Shown here piece after piece: positions 17,601 through 26,492 of a stretch of DNA of 64,000 nt. A program made the translations under genes and the position numbers. Position 1 is the stretch's first letter. Each line of letters starts with the position of its first letter. Under the pieces are notes generated by a model. That model searched no databases and was not told the DNA's origin. It saw only the letters and a program-made list of their open reading frames with translations. This DNA is from Saccharopolyspora galaxeae (GTDB lineage: Bacteria > Actinomycetota > Actinomycetes > Mycobacteriales > Pseudonocardiaceae): NCBI RefSeq assembly GCF_016526145.1, contig NZ_JADDUE010000004.1, positions 248,001-312,000 on the forward strand, given 5' to 3'.

Positions 17601-18319
17601 GCGTCCACGCCCAGCACGTGACCGTGCGCTACCGGGACACCCTGGCCCTCGACGACGTCACCGTCGAGGTCGGTGCGGGCAAGGTCTGCGGGCTGCTCGG
17701 GGTCAACGGTTCCGGCAAGTCCACCCTGTTCAAGTCCCTGATGGGGCTGGTCCGCCCGGACCGCGGCGAGATCGGGCTGCTCGGCATGGAACCGAGACGC
17801 GCCCGCGCGCGGAGCCTGGTCGCCTACGTGCCGCAGTCCGAGGCGGTGGATTGGACGTTCCCGGTCACCGTCGCCGACGTGGTGATGATGGGCCGCTACG
17901 GGCGGCTCGGGCCGATGCGGCGACCGAAGTCCGCCGACCGCACGGCGGTGGCCGCCGCGCTCGCCCGCGTGGGGCTGACCGAACTGGCCCGCAACCCGAT
18001 CGGCGCGTTGTCGGGCGGCCAGCGCAAACGGGCCTTCGTGGCGCGCGGCATCGCGCAGGAGGCGCAGCTGCTGCTGCTCGACGAACCGTTCGCGGGTGTC
18101 GACAAGGGTTCCGAGGCGGTGCTCAGCGAGCTGCTGCGCGGACTGCGCGACGACGGCCGGACGATCATGATCTCCACCCACGACCTCGCCGCGGCGCCCG
18201 CGCTGTGCGACGAGGCGGTGCTGCTGCACCAGCGCGTCCTCGCGCACGGCCCGGTCGCCGAGGTGCTCGCGCCGGAGACCCTGGCCCGCACCTTCGGCGT
18301 CCCGGAAGGAACCCGATGA
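17597..18319 (+). CDS. metal ABC transporter ATP-binding protein
   Basis: 240 residues. Complete ABC ATPase: Walker A 'GVNGSGKST' (about 37-45), Q-loop 'YVPQSE', signature 'LSGGQRKR', Walker B 'LLLLDEPF' and H-loop 'STHDL'. It powers the permease encoded next. Both junctions are ATGA overlaps (17597-17600 and 18316-18319), indicating coupled translation of the whole transporter. Confidence 0.95.
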   Translation: MSVHAQHVTVRYRDTLALDDVTVEVGAGKVCGLLGVNGSGKSTLFKSLMGLVRPDRGEIGLLGMEPRRARARSLVAYVPQSEAVDWTFPVTVADVVMMGRYGRLGPMRRPKSADRTAVAAALARVGLTELARNPIGALSGGQRKRAFVARGIAQEAQLLLLDEPFAGVDKGSEAVLSELLRGLRDDGRTIMISTHDLAAAPALCDEAVLLHQRVLAHGPVAEVLAPETLARTFGVPEGTR

Positions 18320-19188
18320 ACGTGCTGATCTGGCTGGCCGAACCGCTGCAGTTCGGCTTCATGCAACGAGCGCTGCTGGTCAGCGTGGTCGCCGCGCTGG
18401 TGTGCTCGGTGCTGTCCTGCTGGGTGACGCTGATCGGCTGGTCGCTGCTGGGCGACGCCGTCTCGCACGCCGTGCTGCCCGGTGTCGTGCTCGCCTACGT
18501 GCTGGCGCTGCCGTTCTCGGTGGGCGCGTTCCTGTTCGGCGGGCTCGCGGTCGCGCTGATCGGCGCGGTGCGCAACACGACCCGGCTCAAGGGCGACGCG
18601 GCGATCGGCGTGGTGTTCACCGGGCTGTTCGCGCTGGGCATCGTGCTGATCTCGCGCATCCCCAGCCAGGTCGACCTCAACCACATCCTGTTCGGCAACG
18701 TCCTCGGCGTGACCGACTCGGACATCCTGCAAGTGCTGGTGATCAGCGCGATCACGCTGCTGGTGGCGGTCATCATGCGGCGCGACATCACGCTCTACGC
18801 CTTCGACCCCACGCATGCGCACGCCATCGGGCTCAATCCGAAGCGCATCGGGGCCGTGCTGCTGACCATGCTCGCGCTGACCGTGGTCGTGGCGTTGCAA
18901 GCCGTCGGGGTCATCCTGGTCACCGCGATGCTGATCACGCCGGGAGCGACGGCGTTCCTGCTCACCCGCCGGTTCCCGGCGATGCTGGGCACCGCATCGG
19001 GGCTGGCGGTGTTCAGCGGGATCGCGGGCACCTACCTCAGCTTCCACCTGGACACCTCCACCGGAGGGATGATCGTGGTCTGCCAGGCGGCGCTGTTCCT
19101 GCTCACCTACCTGTTCGCACCCGCGCAAGGGTTGCTGTGGGAAGCGGTGCGCCGGCGCAGGCGGGCAGCGCCGGTCGTGGCCGAATAG
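18316..19188 (+). CDS. metal ABC transporter permease (cluster 9, MntB/ZnuB type)
   Basis: 290 residues with about 8 membrane helices and the family pattern 'GWSLLGDAVSHAVLPGVVLAY', then 'DPTHAHAIGL', typical of ABC-3 permeases for manganese, zinc and iron. It ends with a short Arg-rich cytoplasmic tail. It is the third gene of the operon; the regulator gene follows after 33 bases. Confidence 0.94.
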   Translation: MNVLIWLAEPLQFGFMQRALLVSVVAALVCSVLSCWVTLIGWSLLGDAVSHAVLPGVVLAYVLALPFSVGAFLFGGLAVALIGAVRNTTRLKGDAAIGVVFTGLFALGIVLISRIPSQVDLNHILFGNVLGVTDSDILQVLVISAITLLVAVIMRRDITLYAFDPTHAHAIGLNPKRIGAVLLTMLALTVVVALQAVGVILVTAMLITPGATAFLLTRRFPAMLGTASGLAVFSGIAGTYLSFHLDTSTGGMIVVCQAALFLLTYLFAPAQGLLWEAVRRRRRAAPVVAE

Positions 19189-19221
19189 TCCACTCACCCG
19201 GGGCGGTGGAGGTCTCCTATC

Positions 19222-19911
19222 GTGGAAACCATGACAAGCATGGCCGAGCGCCCGTCGCCGTCCGTCGAGGACTACGTCCGGGCGATCTACGGGCTCAGCG
19301 AACGCGGGGTCGCGGTGACCAACGCGACGCTGACCCAGCGGCTGGGCCTGAGCCCGTCCTCGGTCTCCGGGATGATCACCAAGCTGGCCCAGCTCGGACT
19401 GGTCACGCACATCCGGTACCGCAGCGTCGAGCTCACTCCGGACGGCCGCCGACTGGCCTACGACGTGCTGCGCAGGCACCGGCTGATCGAACTGTTCCTG
19501 GTGGAGGAGCTGGACTACACCTGGGACGAGGTGCACACCGAAGCCGACGCGCTGGAGCACGCCGTCTCCGACGACCTCGTCGCGCACATCGCCGCGAAGC
19601 TCGGCCACCCCACGCACGACCCGCACGGCGACCCGATCCCCACCGCCGACGGAGACGTGGAGAAACCCGCGACCCGGCTGCTGGACCAAGTCGAGCCGGG
19701 CACCGTCGGCACCATCGCGCGGGTCTGGGACACCGATTCGGAGCTGCTGCGCTACCTGACCGACCACGGCATGACCCTCGGTGCGCGCATCGAGGTCGTG
19801 GAGCGCAAACCGTTCGGCGGCCCGCTGGTGGTGCGGATCGGAGAACCGCCGGAGGCGGAGACGCACTTCCTCGGCAGCGAGATCGCCGCCACGCTGTCCA
19901 TCCGCACCTGA
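19222..19911 (+). CDS. mntR: DtxR/MntR-family metal-dependent repressor
   Basis: 229 residues: winged helix (about 10-70), dimerisation and metal region (70-145), C-terminal SH3-like FeoA domain (155-225). At the metal site, Asp in 'SVEDYVRAIY' and Asp in 'VHTEADALEH' occupy positions held by Met and Cys in iron-sensing IdeR/DtxR. Acidic residues there are typical of MntR, so manganese is the likely corepressor. GTG at 19222 has GGAGG 9 bases upstream. It follows the transporter it probably represses. Confidence 0.87.
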   Translation: METMTSMAERPSPSVEDYVRAIYGLSERGVAVTNATLTQRLGLSPSSVSGMITKLAQLGLVTHIRYRSVELTPDGRRLAYDVLRRHRLIELFLVEELDYTWDEVHTEADALEHAVSDDLVAHIAAKLGHPTHDPHGDPIPTADGDVEKPATRLLDQVEPGTVGTIARVWDTDSELLRYLTDHGMTLGARIEVVERKPFGGPLVVRIGEPPEAETHFLGSEIAATLSIRT

Positions 19912-19948
19912 GCTCGGCGAGTCCGCGAACGGCCGACCCGGAAGCGGT

Positions 19949-20446
19949 TCAGCAAGCCCGGCGCTGCTCGTCCGAAGTGGACACCGGTTCCTCGGCCGTG
20001 TCCGGTTCGGCGGTCTCCTCGGTATCGGCAGCTTGCTGGGAACCTGCGGCTTGCTGGGAATCTGCGGGCTCCGCGCCGTAGAGCTGCTCGGCGAGCAGCA
20101 CCCCGTGCAGCTCATCGGTGCGATGCGCGCCGAGCACCGCCAGCAGCAGATCGAAGCGGTGATCCGTGAGCACCACCGCGACGTAGGCGAACCCGATCAG
20201 GCCGCCGAACACCAGCACCGACACCCAGACCACGGAGACCTCCTGCACCAGCAGGACCACCGCGACCGCCAGCACCAGGCCGGAGGCGAACGCCGTCGCC
20301 CTGGTCAACGCGACCTGCCGCAGCAGCGAGCGGAACGCCGGGTGCTGGCGGGACAACTCGCGCACCAGGCGGGAACGTTCCTTGCGGTCCATCTGCGCGA
20401 CCTGGCTCAACCCCGCGGTCACCGGTTTGCCCGCGTGAAAGGCCAT
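19949..20446 (-). CDS. two-helix membrane protein of unknown function
   Basis: 165 residues. A basic N-terminal third ('MDRKERSRLVRELSRQHPAFR') is followed by two membrane helices (about 48-66 and 70-90), then a cytoplasmic-type segment and an acidic Gln/Ala/Glu tail with a short 'SQQAAG'/'SQQAAD' repeat. I do not recognise a named family. ATG at 20446 is well supported by AAGGAGGGAACGC. A 21-base direct repeat lies 40-85 bases upstream, within the likely promoter. Confidence 0.7.
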   Translation of the reverse strand: MAFHAGKPVTAGLSQVAQMDRKERSRLVRELSRQHPAFRSLLRQVALTRATAFASGLVLAVAVVLLVQEVSVVWVSVLVFGGLIGFAYVAVVLTDHRFDLLLAVLGAHRTDELHGVLLAEQLYGAEPADSQQAAGSQQAADTEETAEPDTAEEPVSTSDEQRRAC

Positions 20447-20872
20447 GCGTTCCCTCCTTCGCGCAAGTCGCTCGGTGCCCGTGCCGCGCTGAGCGCTCGG
20501 TTTCAACGTCGCGCTGAGCGCTCGGTTTCAGTTCGTCCGAAGCGCCGGGTGTCCGCCTCCGCGCCGAGCGCTGGGTGCGCCCGCCGCAGCGGTGGCACCG
20601 CACCGCCGCGGCGCACAACAACGCCCGCGCTGCGCAGCACCGCCGAGGTGTCGGCACCGGCCGCACGCGGGCACACTCCGTGATCCATCCAAGTCGATCA
20701 CGCAGCGCGCGCCCGAAGCAAGGCGGCATTCGGGGGCGTTCGCGTTGCGGAAGAAGCACTGAAACGTAACGGCTCACCGGCCGGGATCCGGCCTTGATCG
20801 GCCGGTCGGCTGCAGTTCCGAACCGGACAGGAAACCGTCTCACTCTGAGTGATCAAGCGGCGCGGAACCGGC
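20447..20872. other. intergenic region with direct repeats, no gene seen
   Basis: 426 bases upstream of the two-helix membrane protein gene and downstream of the methyltransferase gene. It holds the direct repeats at 20485-20577 and an inverted pair GTGATC (20680-20685) / GATCAC (20696-20701). Short frames here lack ribosome sites and recognisable domains. Confidence 0.5.
20485..20577. repeat. 21-bp direct repeat in a promoter region
   Basis: CGCGCTGAGCGCTCGGTTTCA occurs at 20485-20505 and again, identically, at 20510-20530; a diverged third copy covers about 20560-20577. Each contains the palindrome GAGCGCTC. The period is 25 bases. The position 40-130 bases upstream of the gene starting at 20446 suggests an operator. 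Confidence 0.7.
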
Positions 20873-21598
20873 TCAGCGGCTGCGGAGCAGCCCCACCGGC
20901 CGACGCCGGACCCGCAGTCGGTAACCGACCTCGAACGCGCACCCGGTGACCTGGCGCGCCGCACGCCGCGCGACCTTCGGCGAGAACTCGATGCCCAGCA
21001 CCGCCTCCAGCTCGGCCCGCGCGTCGAACCGCCATTCGCTGCGCACCCCGACGCTGTCGAAACCGCGCCGCTGGAAGAACGACTCCACCGCGACCGGGTC
21101 GTAGTGCGGCGCGTCGGCGCGCATCCAGTCGCCGTACGGCGGGCAGGCCGCGTCCAAATCGATGATCGCGAGCGTGCCGCCGGGACGCAGCACCCGCTCA
21201 GCCTCCGCCAATCCGGGCTCGCAGCCGGGGCCGAAGAAGTATGCCGTCCTGGCGTGCACCAGGTCCGCGCCCGCGTCCGCCAACGGCAGCCGCTGCGCCG
21301 GGGCCTGCCGCACGTCCACCCCCGCGCGTCCCGCGACCCGTTCTCGCGCCCGCCGCGCCAGCGGCGGATGCGGTTCGACGCCGACCACCGAACGGGCCGA
21401 AGCGCCGAACACCTCGAGGTGGAAACCGTCGCCGCAACCGATGTCCACCACGTCGCGGCCCGCCCAATCGCAGTGCCCGCGCAGCGCCTCCCACAGCGCG
21501 CCGGTCGAGTCCTGCGCCCGGTTCTCCAGCTCGTAGAGGTCCGGCCAGCGCCAGATGTTCGGACTCGGGGTGATCTTCGGCGCGGGCGGCGAATTCAT
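20873..21598 (-). CDS. class I SAM-dependent methyltransferase
   Basis: 241 residues. SAM-binding motif I is 'DVVDIGCGDGFH' (about 50-61), then the acidic 'VGVEPHP', 'LPLADAGADLVHART' (motif II region) and 'AERVLRPGGTLAIIDLD' (motif III). The substrate is unknown. ATG at 21598 overlaps the cdsA stop (ATGA), so the gene is co-translated with cdsA, though this does not prove a lipid substrate. Confidence 0.85.
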   Translation of the reverse strand: MNSPPAPKITPSPNIWRWPDLYELENRAQDSTGALWEALRGHCDWAGRDVVDIGCGDGFHLEVFGASARSVVGVEPHPPLARRARERVAGRAGVDVRQAPAQRLPLADAGADLVHARTAYFFGPGCEPGLAEAERVLRPGGTLAIIDLDAACPPYGDWMRADAPHYDPVAVESFFQRRGFDSVGVRSEWRFDARAELEAVLGIEFSPKVARRAARQVTGCAFEVGYRLRVRRRPVGLLRSR

Positions 21599-22440
21599 TG
21601 CGGCAGCAGCCAGAACAGCACCATCCAGGCCACCACCGCCGACGGGAGCAGCGAATCCATCCGATCCATCAAGCCCCCGTGACCGGGCAGCAGGTTGCCC
21701 ATGTCCTTGATCCCCAGATCGCGCTTGATCACCGACTCCATCAGGTCGCCCAGCGTTGCGCTGCACACCAGCGCGGCGCCGAACAACACGCCCTGCCACC
21801 AATGCCCGCCCAGCATCAGCGAGACCGACAGCCCGCCCGCGACGGTGCCGGTCAGCATCGAGCCCGCGAAACCCTCCCAGGACTTCTTCGGGCTGATCGA
21901 GGGAGCCATCGGGTGCTTGCCCAGCAGCACCCCGGCCGCGTAGCCGCCGGTGTCCGAAGCGACCACGCCGATCATGAAGCACAACGCGCGGAACGCCCCG
22001 TCCTCCGGCACCGCGAGCATCGCCGCGAACGCCGCGAACATCGGCACATAAGCAGCGGTGAGCACCGAAGCCGACACGTCGCGCAGATAACCGTCCACGC
22101 CCAGCCGGAACCGCCACGCCAGGCAAGCCAGCGTGGTGATCGCGAAACCGACCAGCAAACCGCGCAGGCCGAACGGCCAGGACAACCACACCATCAGCTG
22201 GCCACCGGCCAGCACCGGCAGCAGCGAAACCCGGATGCCTGCGCCGCGGCGCAACGCGCCCGCCAGCTCCACGGTCGACACCGCCGCGGCCACCGCGACG
22301 ATGCCGATGAACAACTGCCGCAACATCAGCAGCGACACGATGATCGCGGCGCCGAGCACCACGCCCACCGCGATCGCCGCGCGCAGGTCCCGGCCAGCCC
22401 GGGAAGGACGCGAGGGCGGGTCCGGTGCGGCAGCGGACAT
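21595..22440 (-). CDS. cdsA: phosphatidate cytidylyltransferase (CDP-diacylglycerol synthase)
   Basis: 281 residues, about 8 membrane helices. The CDP-diglyceride synthetase signature is present near the C-terminus: 'SVIKRDLGIKDMGNLLPGHG' followed by 'MDRMDS'. It makes CDP-diacylglycerol from phosphatidate and CTP in the membrane for all phospholipid synthesis. ATG at 22440, preceded by GAAGGTGAG, fits the family start. It sits downstream of frr with a 170-base gap. Confidence 0.94.
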   Translation of the reverse strand: MSAAAPDPPSRPSRAGRDLRAAIAVGVVLGAAIIVSLLMLRQLFIGIVAVAAAVSTVELAGALRRGAGIRVSLLPVLAGGQLMVWLSWPFGLRGLLVGFAITTLACLAWRFRLGVDGYLRDVSASVLTAAYVPMFAAFAAMLAVPEDGAFRALCFMIGVVASDTGGYAAGVLLGKHPMAPSISPKKSWEGFAGSMLTGTVAGGLSVSLMLGGHWWQGVLFGAALVCSATLGDLMESVIKRDLGIKDMGNLLPGHGGLMDRMDSLLPSAVVAWMVLFWLLPQ

Positions 22441-22610
22441 CCACGACTCACCTTCGCGCCGGCTGGTCGTCACCACGGCCCGCCAACGGCCGGCGCGCCG
22501 AAGGCGCGGGACCACGCGGCCACCGGGAGCGGGCGGCGGCCACCCGGCCACGCGGGCGCCACCGGCGAAGGCGGCCCGGCAGCCGCGAACCACAGTTGCA
22601 AGACAGCCTC

Positions 22611-23168
22611 TCAAACTTCGAGGAGCTCGGCTTCCTTGTGCTTGACCAGCTCGTCGATCTGGGCCGTGTAGCGGTGCGTGAGGTTCTCCAGCTCCTTCTC
22701 GCCGCGCGTGCCCTCGTCCTCACCGGCCTCGCCGTCCTTGACGATCCGGTCGAGCTCCTCCTTGGCCTTGCGCCGGATGCTGCGCACGCTGATCCGGCCC
22801 TCCTCGCCCTTCTGCTTGGCGAGCTTGGCCATCTCCTTGCGGCGCTCCTCGGTCATCTGCGGGATCGCGATCCGGATGAGCTGGCCGTCGTTGCTCGGGT
22901 TGACGCTCAGGTCGGAGTCGCGGATGGCCTTCTCCATCGCGCCCAGCTGGCTGGCGTCGTACGGCTTGATCACGACCAGCCGCGCCTCCGGCACGTTGAT
23001 GCTGGCCAGTTGGTTCAACGGAGTCGGCGAACCGTAGTAGTCGACGACGATGCCGGAGAACATGGCGGGGTTGGCACGGCCGGTGCGAACCGTGGCAAGG
23101 TCGTCCTTGGCCACCTGCACCGCCTTCTGCATCTTCTCCTCGCCTTCGAGAAGAGTCTCGTCGATCAC
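22611..23168 (-). CDS. frr: ribosome recycling factor
   Basis: 185 residues, the canonical length. It splits post-termination ribosomes with EF-G. Seen: '[12 protein letters not shown]' in the first long helix, '[14 protein letters not shown]', '[15 protein letters not shown]' and '[13 protein letters not shown]' in the three-helix bundle. GTG start at 23168. It is downstream of pyrH with a 90-base gap, the usual pyrH-frr-cdsA order. Confidence 0.97.
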   Translation of the reverse strand: MIDETLLEGEEKMQKAVQVAKDDLATVRTGRANPAMFSGIVVDYYGSPTPLNQLASINVPEARLVVIKPYDASQLGAMEKAIRDSDLSVNPSNDGQLIRIAIPQMTEERRKEMAKLAKQKGEEGRISVRSIRRKAKEELDRIVKDGEAGEDEGTRGEKELENLTHRYTAQIDELVKHKEAELLEV

Positions 23169-23258
23169 GGCTGCTCCTTAAGGTGTGCCGGCCGATGTGC
23201 GCTGCTCGCCGCGCGGCGCTCCGGTGCCGCAGACGGCCCGATCAGGATCCCAGCACGC

Positions 23259-24008
23259 TCACACGGGCGCTGCGGCCGGGGTGCTGACCAGGGTTCCGAT
23301 CTTCGCACCACGCACCGCGCGGGCGATGTTGCCCTCCTGCAGGAGGTTGAAGACCAGGATGGGCATCTGGTTGTCCATGCACAGGCTGAACGCGGTCGCG
23401 TCGGCGACCTTGAGCCCTCGCTCAAGAACCTCGCGGTGGCTGATGCTCTCGAACCGCTCAGCGGCCGGGTTGGTCTTGGGGTCAGCAGTGTAGACACCGT
23501 CCACCCCCTTGGCCATGAGCACCACCTCGCAGCCGATCTCCAGCGCACGCTGCGCCGCGGCGGTGTCGGTGGAGAAGTACGGCATCCCGGTGCCTGCGCC
23601 GAAGATGACCACGCGGCCCTTCTCCATGTGCCGGATCGCGCGGCGCGGGATGTAGGGCTCGGCGACCTGGCCCATCGTGATCGCCGACATCACGCGGGTG
23701 TCGATCTCGTGCTCGCGTTCCAGGAAGTCCTGCAGCGCCAGGCAGTTCATCACAGTGCCGAGCATGGACATGTAGTCGCCGCGGGCGCGTTCCATGCCGC
23801 GCTGCTGCAGCTCAGCGCCGCGGAAGAAGTTGCCGCCGCCGATGACGACGGCGACCTCGATGCCGCCGGCCACGACCTCGGCGATCTGCCGCGCGACGGT
23901 GCCCACCACGTCCGGGTCGACGCCGACCGCGCCACCGCCGAACATTTCACCGCCCAGTTTGAGCAGCACACGCCCATAGCCGTCGTACGACAGGCCGTCG
24001 TCGGTCAC
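23259..24008 (-). CDS. pyrH: uridylate kinase
   Basis: 249 residues. Amino-acid-kinase fold with '[10 protein letters not shown]', '[11 protein letters not shown]', 'MGQVAEPY' and '[11 protein letters not shown]'. It phosphorylates UMP to UDP and is feedback-regulated by UTP in most bacteria. GTG start at 24008. It is separated from tsf by two stacked hairpins, so it may have its own promoter. Confidence 0.96.
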   Translation of the reverse strand: MTDDGLSYDGYGRVLLKLGGEMFGGGAVGVDPDVVGTVARQIAEVVAGGIEVAVVIGGGNFFRGAELQQRGMERARGDYMSMLGTVMNCLALQDFLEREHEIDTRVMSAITMGQVAEPYIPRRAIRHMEKGRVVIFGAGTGMPYFSTDTAAAQRALEIGCEVVLMAKGVDGVYTADPKTNPAAERFESISHREVLERGLKVADATAFSLCMDNQMPILVFNLLQEGNIARAVRGAKIGTLVSTPAAAPV

Positions 24009-24071
24009 TGGGTTCCTCCCGAGAGGCTGTTATTCCACGGTGCGCGCCGGGCATCGCGCGCCCTGCGCGAA

Positions 24072-24104
24072 CGCCCCGCCCGCCGGTGCGGCGGAGACGG
24101 GGCG
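24072..24104 (-). terminator. second hairpin between tsf and pyrH
   Basis: CGCCCCG (24072-24078) pairs with CGGGGCG (24098-24104), with an inner CCGCC/GGCGG stem. It lies between the stronger hairpin at 24121-24151 and the pyrH start. Confidence 0.55.
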
Positions 24105-24120
24105 TACAACGTCGCCGCGC

Positions 24121-24151
24121 TCGCCGCCGGCGCTGCGGGCGCCGGCGGCGA
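24121..24151 (-). terminator. tsf terminator/attenuator hairpin
   Basis: Perfect 13-base stem TCGCCGCCGGCGC / GCGCCGGCGGCGA with loop TGCGG, 45 bases past the tsf stop. It is likely to reduce or stop read-through from rpsB-tsf into pyrH. Confidence 0.75.
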
Positions 24152-24196
24152 GGTCGGCGGGACCACGCCGGAGACGGATCACCGAGCCTGCAGGGC

Positions 24197-25012
24197 TCAG
24201 GACTGGCCGACCTCGAAGCGCGCGAACCGGGTCACGGTCACGCCCGCCTCGTCCAGCAGGTCCTTGACGGTCTTCTTGTTGTCCTGCACCGAAGGCTGGT
24301 CGAGCAGCACGTTCTCCTTGAAGAACCCGTTGAGCCGACCCTCGATGATCTTGGGGAGGGCCTGCTCCGGCTTGTTCTCGGCGCGGGCGGTCTCCTCGGC
24401 GATGCGGCGCTCGTTGGCCACCACGTCCTCCGGGACCTCGTCCCGGGTCAGGTAGCTCGCCCGGAGCGCGGCGACCTGCATCGCGGCGTTGCGGGCGGCC
24501 TCCTCGGAGGAACCGGTGTACTCGACCAGCACGCCCACCTGCGGCGGCAGGTCCGCGGCGCGGCGGTGCAGGTAGGTGGAGACCTGGCCGTCGAAGATCG
24601 CGACCTTGCTCAGCTGCAGCTTCTCGCCGATCTTCGCGGCGAGGTCCTGCACGGTCTGGTCGACGGTCTTGTCGTCCAGCGGCGCGGCCTTGACCGTCTC
24701 CAGGTCCGAGGAGTTCGCGGCCTTGGCTGCCTGCACGATCCGGCCCGCGAGCTGCTTGAACTCGTCGTTCTTGGCGACGAAGTCGGTCTCGCTGTTGAGC
24801 TCGATCAGCACGCCGTCCTCGGCGGCGACCAGACCCTCGGCCGCGGAGCGCTCGGCGCGCTTGCCGATGTCCTTGGCGCCCTTGATGCGCAGGGCCTCCA
24901 CGGCCTTGTCGAAGTCGCCGTCGGCTTCGCCCAGGGCCTTCTTGCAGTCCATCATGCCGGCGCCGGTCAGGTCGCGGAGCTTCTTGACGTCAGCCGTAGT
25001 GTAGTTCGCCAT
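24197..25012 (-). CDS. tsf: translation elongation factor Ts
   Basis: 271 residues. It is the nucleotide exchange factor of EF-Tu. It has the N-terminal UBA-like domain '[19 protein letters not shown]', the conserved '[15 protein letters not shown]' motif, and a coiled-coil and C-terminal module characteristic of bacterial EF-Ts. ATG at 25012. It is downstream of rpsB as in nearly all bacteria, but a strong hairpin lies in the 220-base gap. Confidence 0.97.
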   Translation of the reverse strand: MANYTTADVKKLRDLTGAGMMDCKKALGEADGDFDKAVEALRIKGAKDIGKRAERSAAEGLVAAEDGVLIELNSETDFVAKNDEFKQLAGRIVQAAKAANSSDLETVKAAPLDDKTVDQTVQDLAAKIGEKLQLSKVAIFDGQVSTYLHRRAADLPPQVGVLVEYTGSSEEAARNAAMQVAALRASYLTRDEVPEDVVANERRIAEETARAENKPEQALPKIIEGRLNGFFKENVLLDQPSVQDNKKTVKDLLDEAGVTVTRFARFEVGQS

Positions 25013-25124
25013 CGTGCGTTGTCCGTCCTTCTTCGGAAGTTGTGCACAGCGGGAAGAGGTCCGGGGCCGCAGCGGCGGCACGCCGCTCGCGTGGCCGCGC
25101 GCGAGTCCCCGGTGCGGATGCGTT

Positions 25125-25158
25125 GCGGCGGCGCGGGCGGGCTCGCCCGCGCCGCCGC
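25125..25158 (-). terminator. rpsB-tsf intergenic hairpin
   Basis: Perfect 15-base stem, GCGGCGGCGCGGGCG with its complement, around a 4-base loop (25140-25143), 75 bases past the rpsB stop. It probably acts as a partial terminator setting the rpsB:tsf ratio. Confidence 0.75.
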
Positions 25159-25232
25159 GGCCACCAGTGTGGCCGTTGAACTCGGCGCCCGCGCCGATCA
25201 CCCGATCGCACGGGCGACCGGCGCGGGGCGGA

Positions 25233-26072
25233 TCAGGACTGAGCGGCCTGCTCGTTGCTCTGCGGCGTGCTCTCGCCCTCGCTGGAACCGGTGGTCAGCA
25301 GCTCCTGCTCCCACTCGGCCAGCGGTTCCTCACCGGCGCCGGGCTGCGGCTTGTCCTCGCCCTCGACCGCGCCGTTGCTGCGGCCGCTGCGGGACATCAG
25401 GCCGTCCGCGACACCGTCGGCGAGCACGCGGGTCAGCAGCGCGGCGGACCGGATCGCGTCGTCGTTGCCCGGGATCGGGTAGTCGACCTCGTCCGGATCG
25501 CAGTTGGTGTCCAGGATCGCGACCACCGGGATGCCCAGCTTGCGGGCCTCACCGACGGCGATGTGCTCCTTCTTGGTGTCCACGATCCAGATCGCGCTGG
25601 GGACCTTGGACATGTCGCGGATGCCGCCGAGGGTCTTCTCCAGCTTGTCCTTCTCGCGGGTCAGCATCAAGATCTCCTTCTTGGTGCGACCCTCGAAACC
25701 ACCGGTCTGCTCCATGTTCTCCAGCTCCTTGAGCCGCTGGAGACGACGGTGCACGGTCTGGAAGTTCGTGAGCATCCCGCCCAGCCAACGCTGGTTGACG
25801 TAGGGCATGCCGACCCGCAGGGCCTGCTCGGCGATGGCCTCCTGGGCCTGCTTCTTGGTGCCGACGAACAGGATCGTCCCGCCGTGCGCGACCGTCTGCT
25901 TGACGAAGTCGTAGGCCCCGTCGATGTAGGACAGGGTCTGCTGCAGGTCGATGATGTAGATGCCGTTGCGCTCGGTGAAGATGTAGCGCTTCATCTTCGG
26001 GTTCCAGCGCCGGGTCTGGTGCCCGAAGTGCACGCCGCTGTCGAGCAGCTGCTTCATGGTGACGACGGCCAT
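25233..26072 (-). CDS. rpsB: 30S ribosomal protein S2
   Basis: 279 residues. S2 motifs: '[22 protein letters not shown]', '[10 protein letters not shown]', 'FVGTKKQAQ', '[14 protein letters not shown]' and '[14 protein letters not shown]'. An acidic Gln/Glu/Ser C-terminal tail of about 40 residues extends the core, as in other actinobacteria. ATG at 26072. A GC-rich palindrome (GCGCCGCC/GGCGGCGC, 26101-26118) lies in the leader 30 bases upstream and could influence initiation. Confidence 0.97.
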   Translation of the reverse strand: MAVVTMKQLLDSGVHFGHQTRRWNPKMKRYIFTERNGIYIIDLQQTLSYIDGAYDFVKQTVAHGGTILFVGTKKQAQEAIAEQALRVGMPYVNQRWLGGMLTNFQTVHRRLQRLKELENMEQTGGFEGRTKKEILMLTREKDKLEKTLGGIRDMSKVPSAIWIVDTKKEHIAVGEARKLGIPVVAILDTNCDPDEVDYPIPGNDDAIRSAALLTRVLADGVADGLMSRSGRSNGAVEGEDKPQPGAGEEPLAEWEQELLTTGSSEGESTPQSNEQAAQS

Positions 26073-26492
26073 GGCCTTGTTCGCACCTCGTGTGTCGGGC
26101 GCGCCGCCGGGGCGGCGCGCGATTCGGTTGCCGCGGCAGGCCGGGTGACCTGCCGCCCTGGTGTCCGCACCGGTTTCCCCACCCGGGCCGGCTTCTGCCG
26201 GTCCGGGACCGCGAGGTCGCCGCTGCGCATCGGGCCCGTGCACCGCTCCGCCGACCGCGCCCGGCCGTACCGGACATGCGGTGATCGATGGAAGAACGGT
26301 TATTTCGGTTGCCCGATGTCGACGCGCGGACACGCGAAGTCGGATCGTGCGCACACGAAACCGCGATTGCAGTGTACTCGACGTGCAAACCCCGCACCGT
26401 TGAGGTAGCGGATTGTCCACAGGTCCTCGGCCGGTCCACAGATTCCGGAACGGACCCTGTCCCGCCGGTCCGCAGCGGGCCACCTTGGAAGC
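26073..26492. other. divergent region rpsB/M23 peptidase
   Basis: 420 bases without a gene. Contains the rpsB leader palindrome (26101-26118) and the paired DnaA-box-like motif at 26413-26440, about 50 bases upstream of the peptidase start. A long, AT-richer stretch (26280-26400) presumably holds the rpsB promoter. Confidence 0.5.
26413..26440 (+). promoter_or_regulatory. paired DnaA-box-like sites, copy 1
   Basis: TTGTCCACA (26413-26421), a perfect match to the GC-rich actinobacterial DnaA box, and CGGTCCACA (26432-26440, 7 of 9) in the same direction, 19 bases apart start to start. The pair, with flanks (GG after the first, GATT after the second), resembles the reverse-strand pair at 32739-32766. 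Confidence 0.5.
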
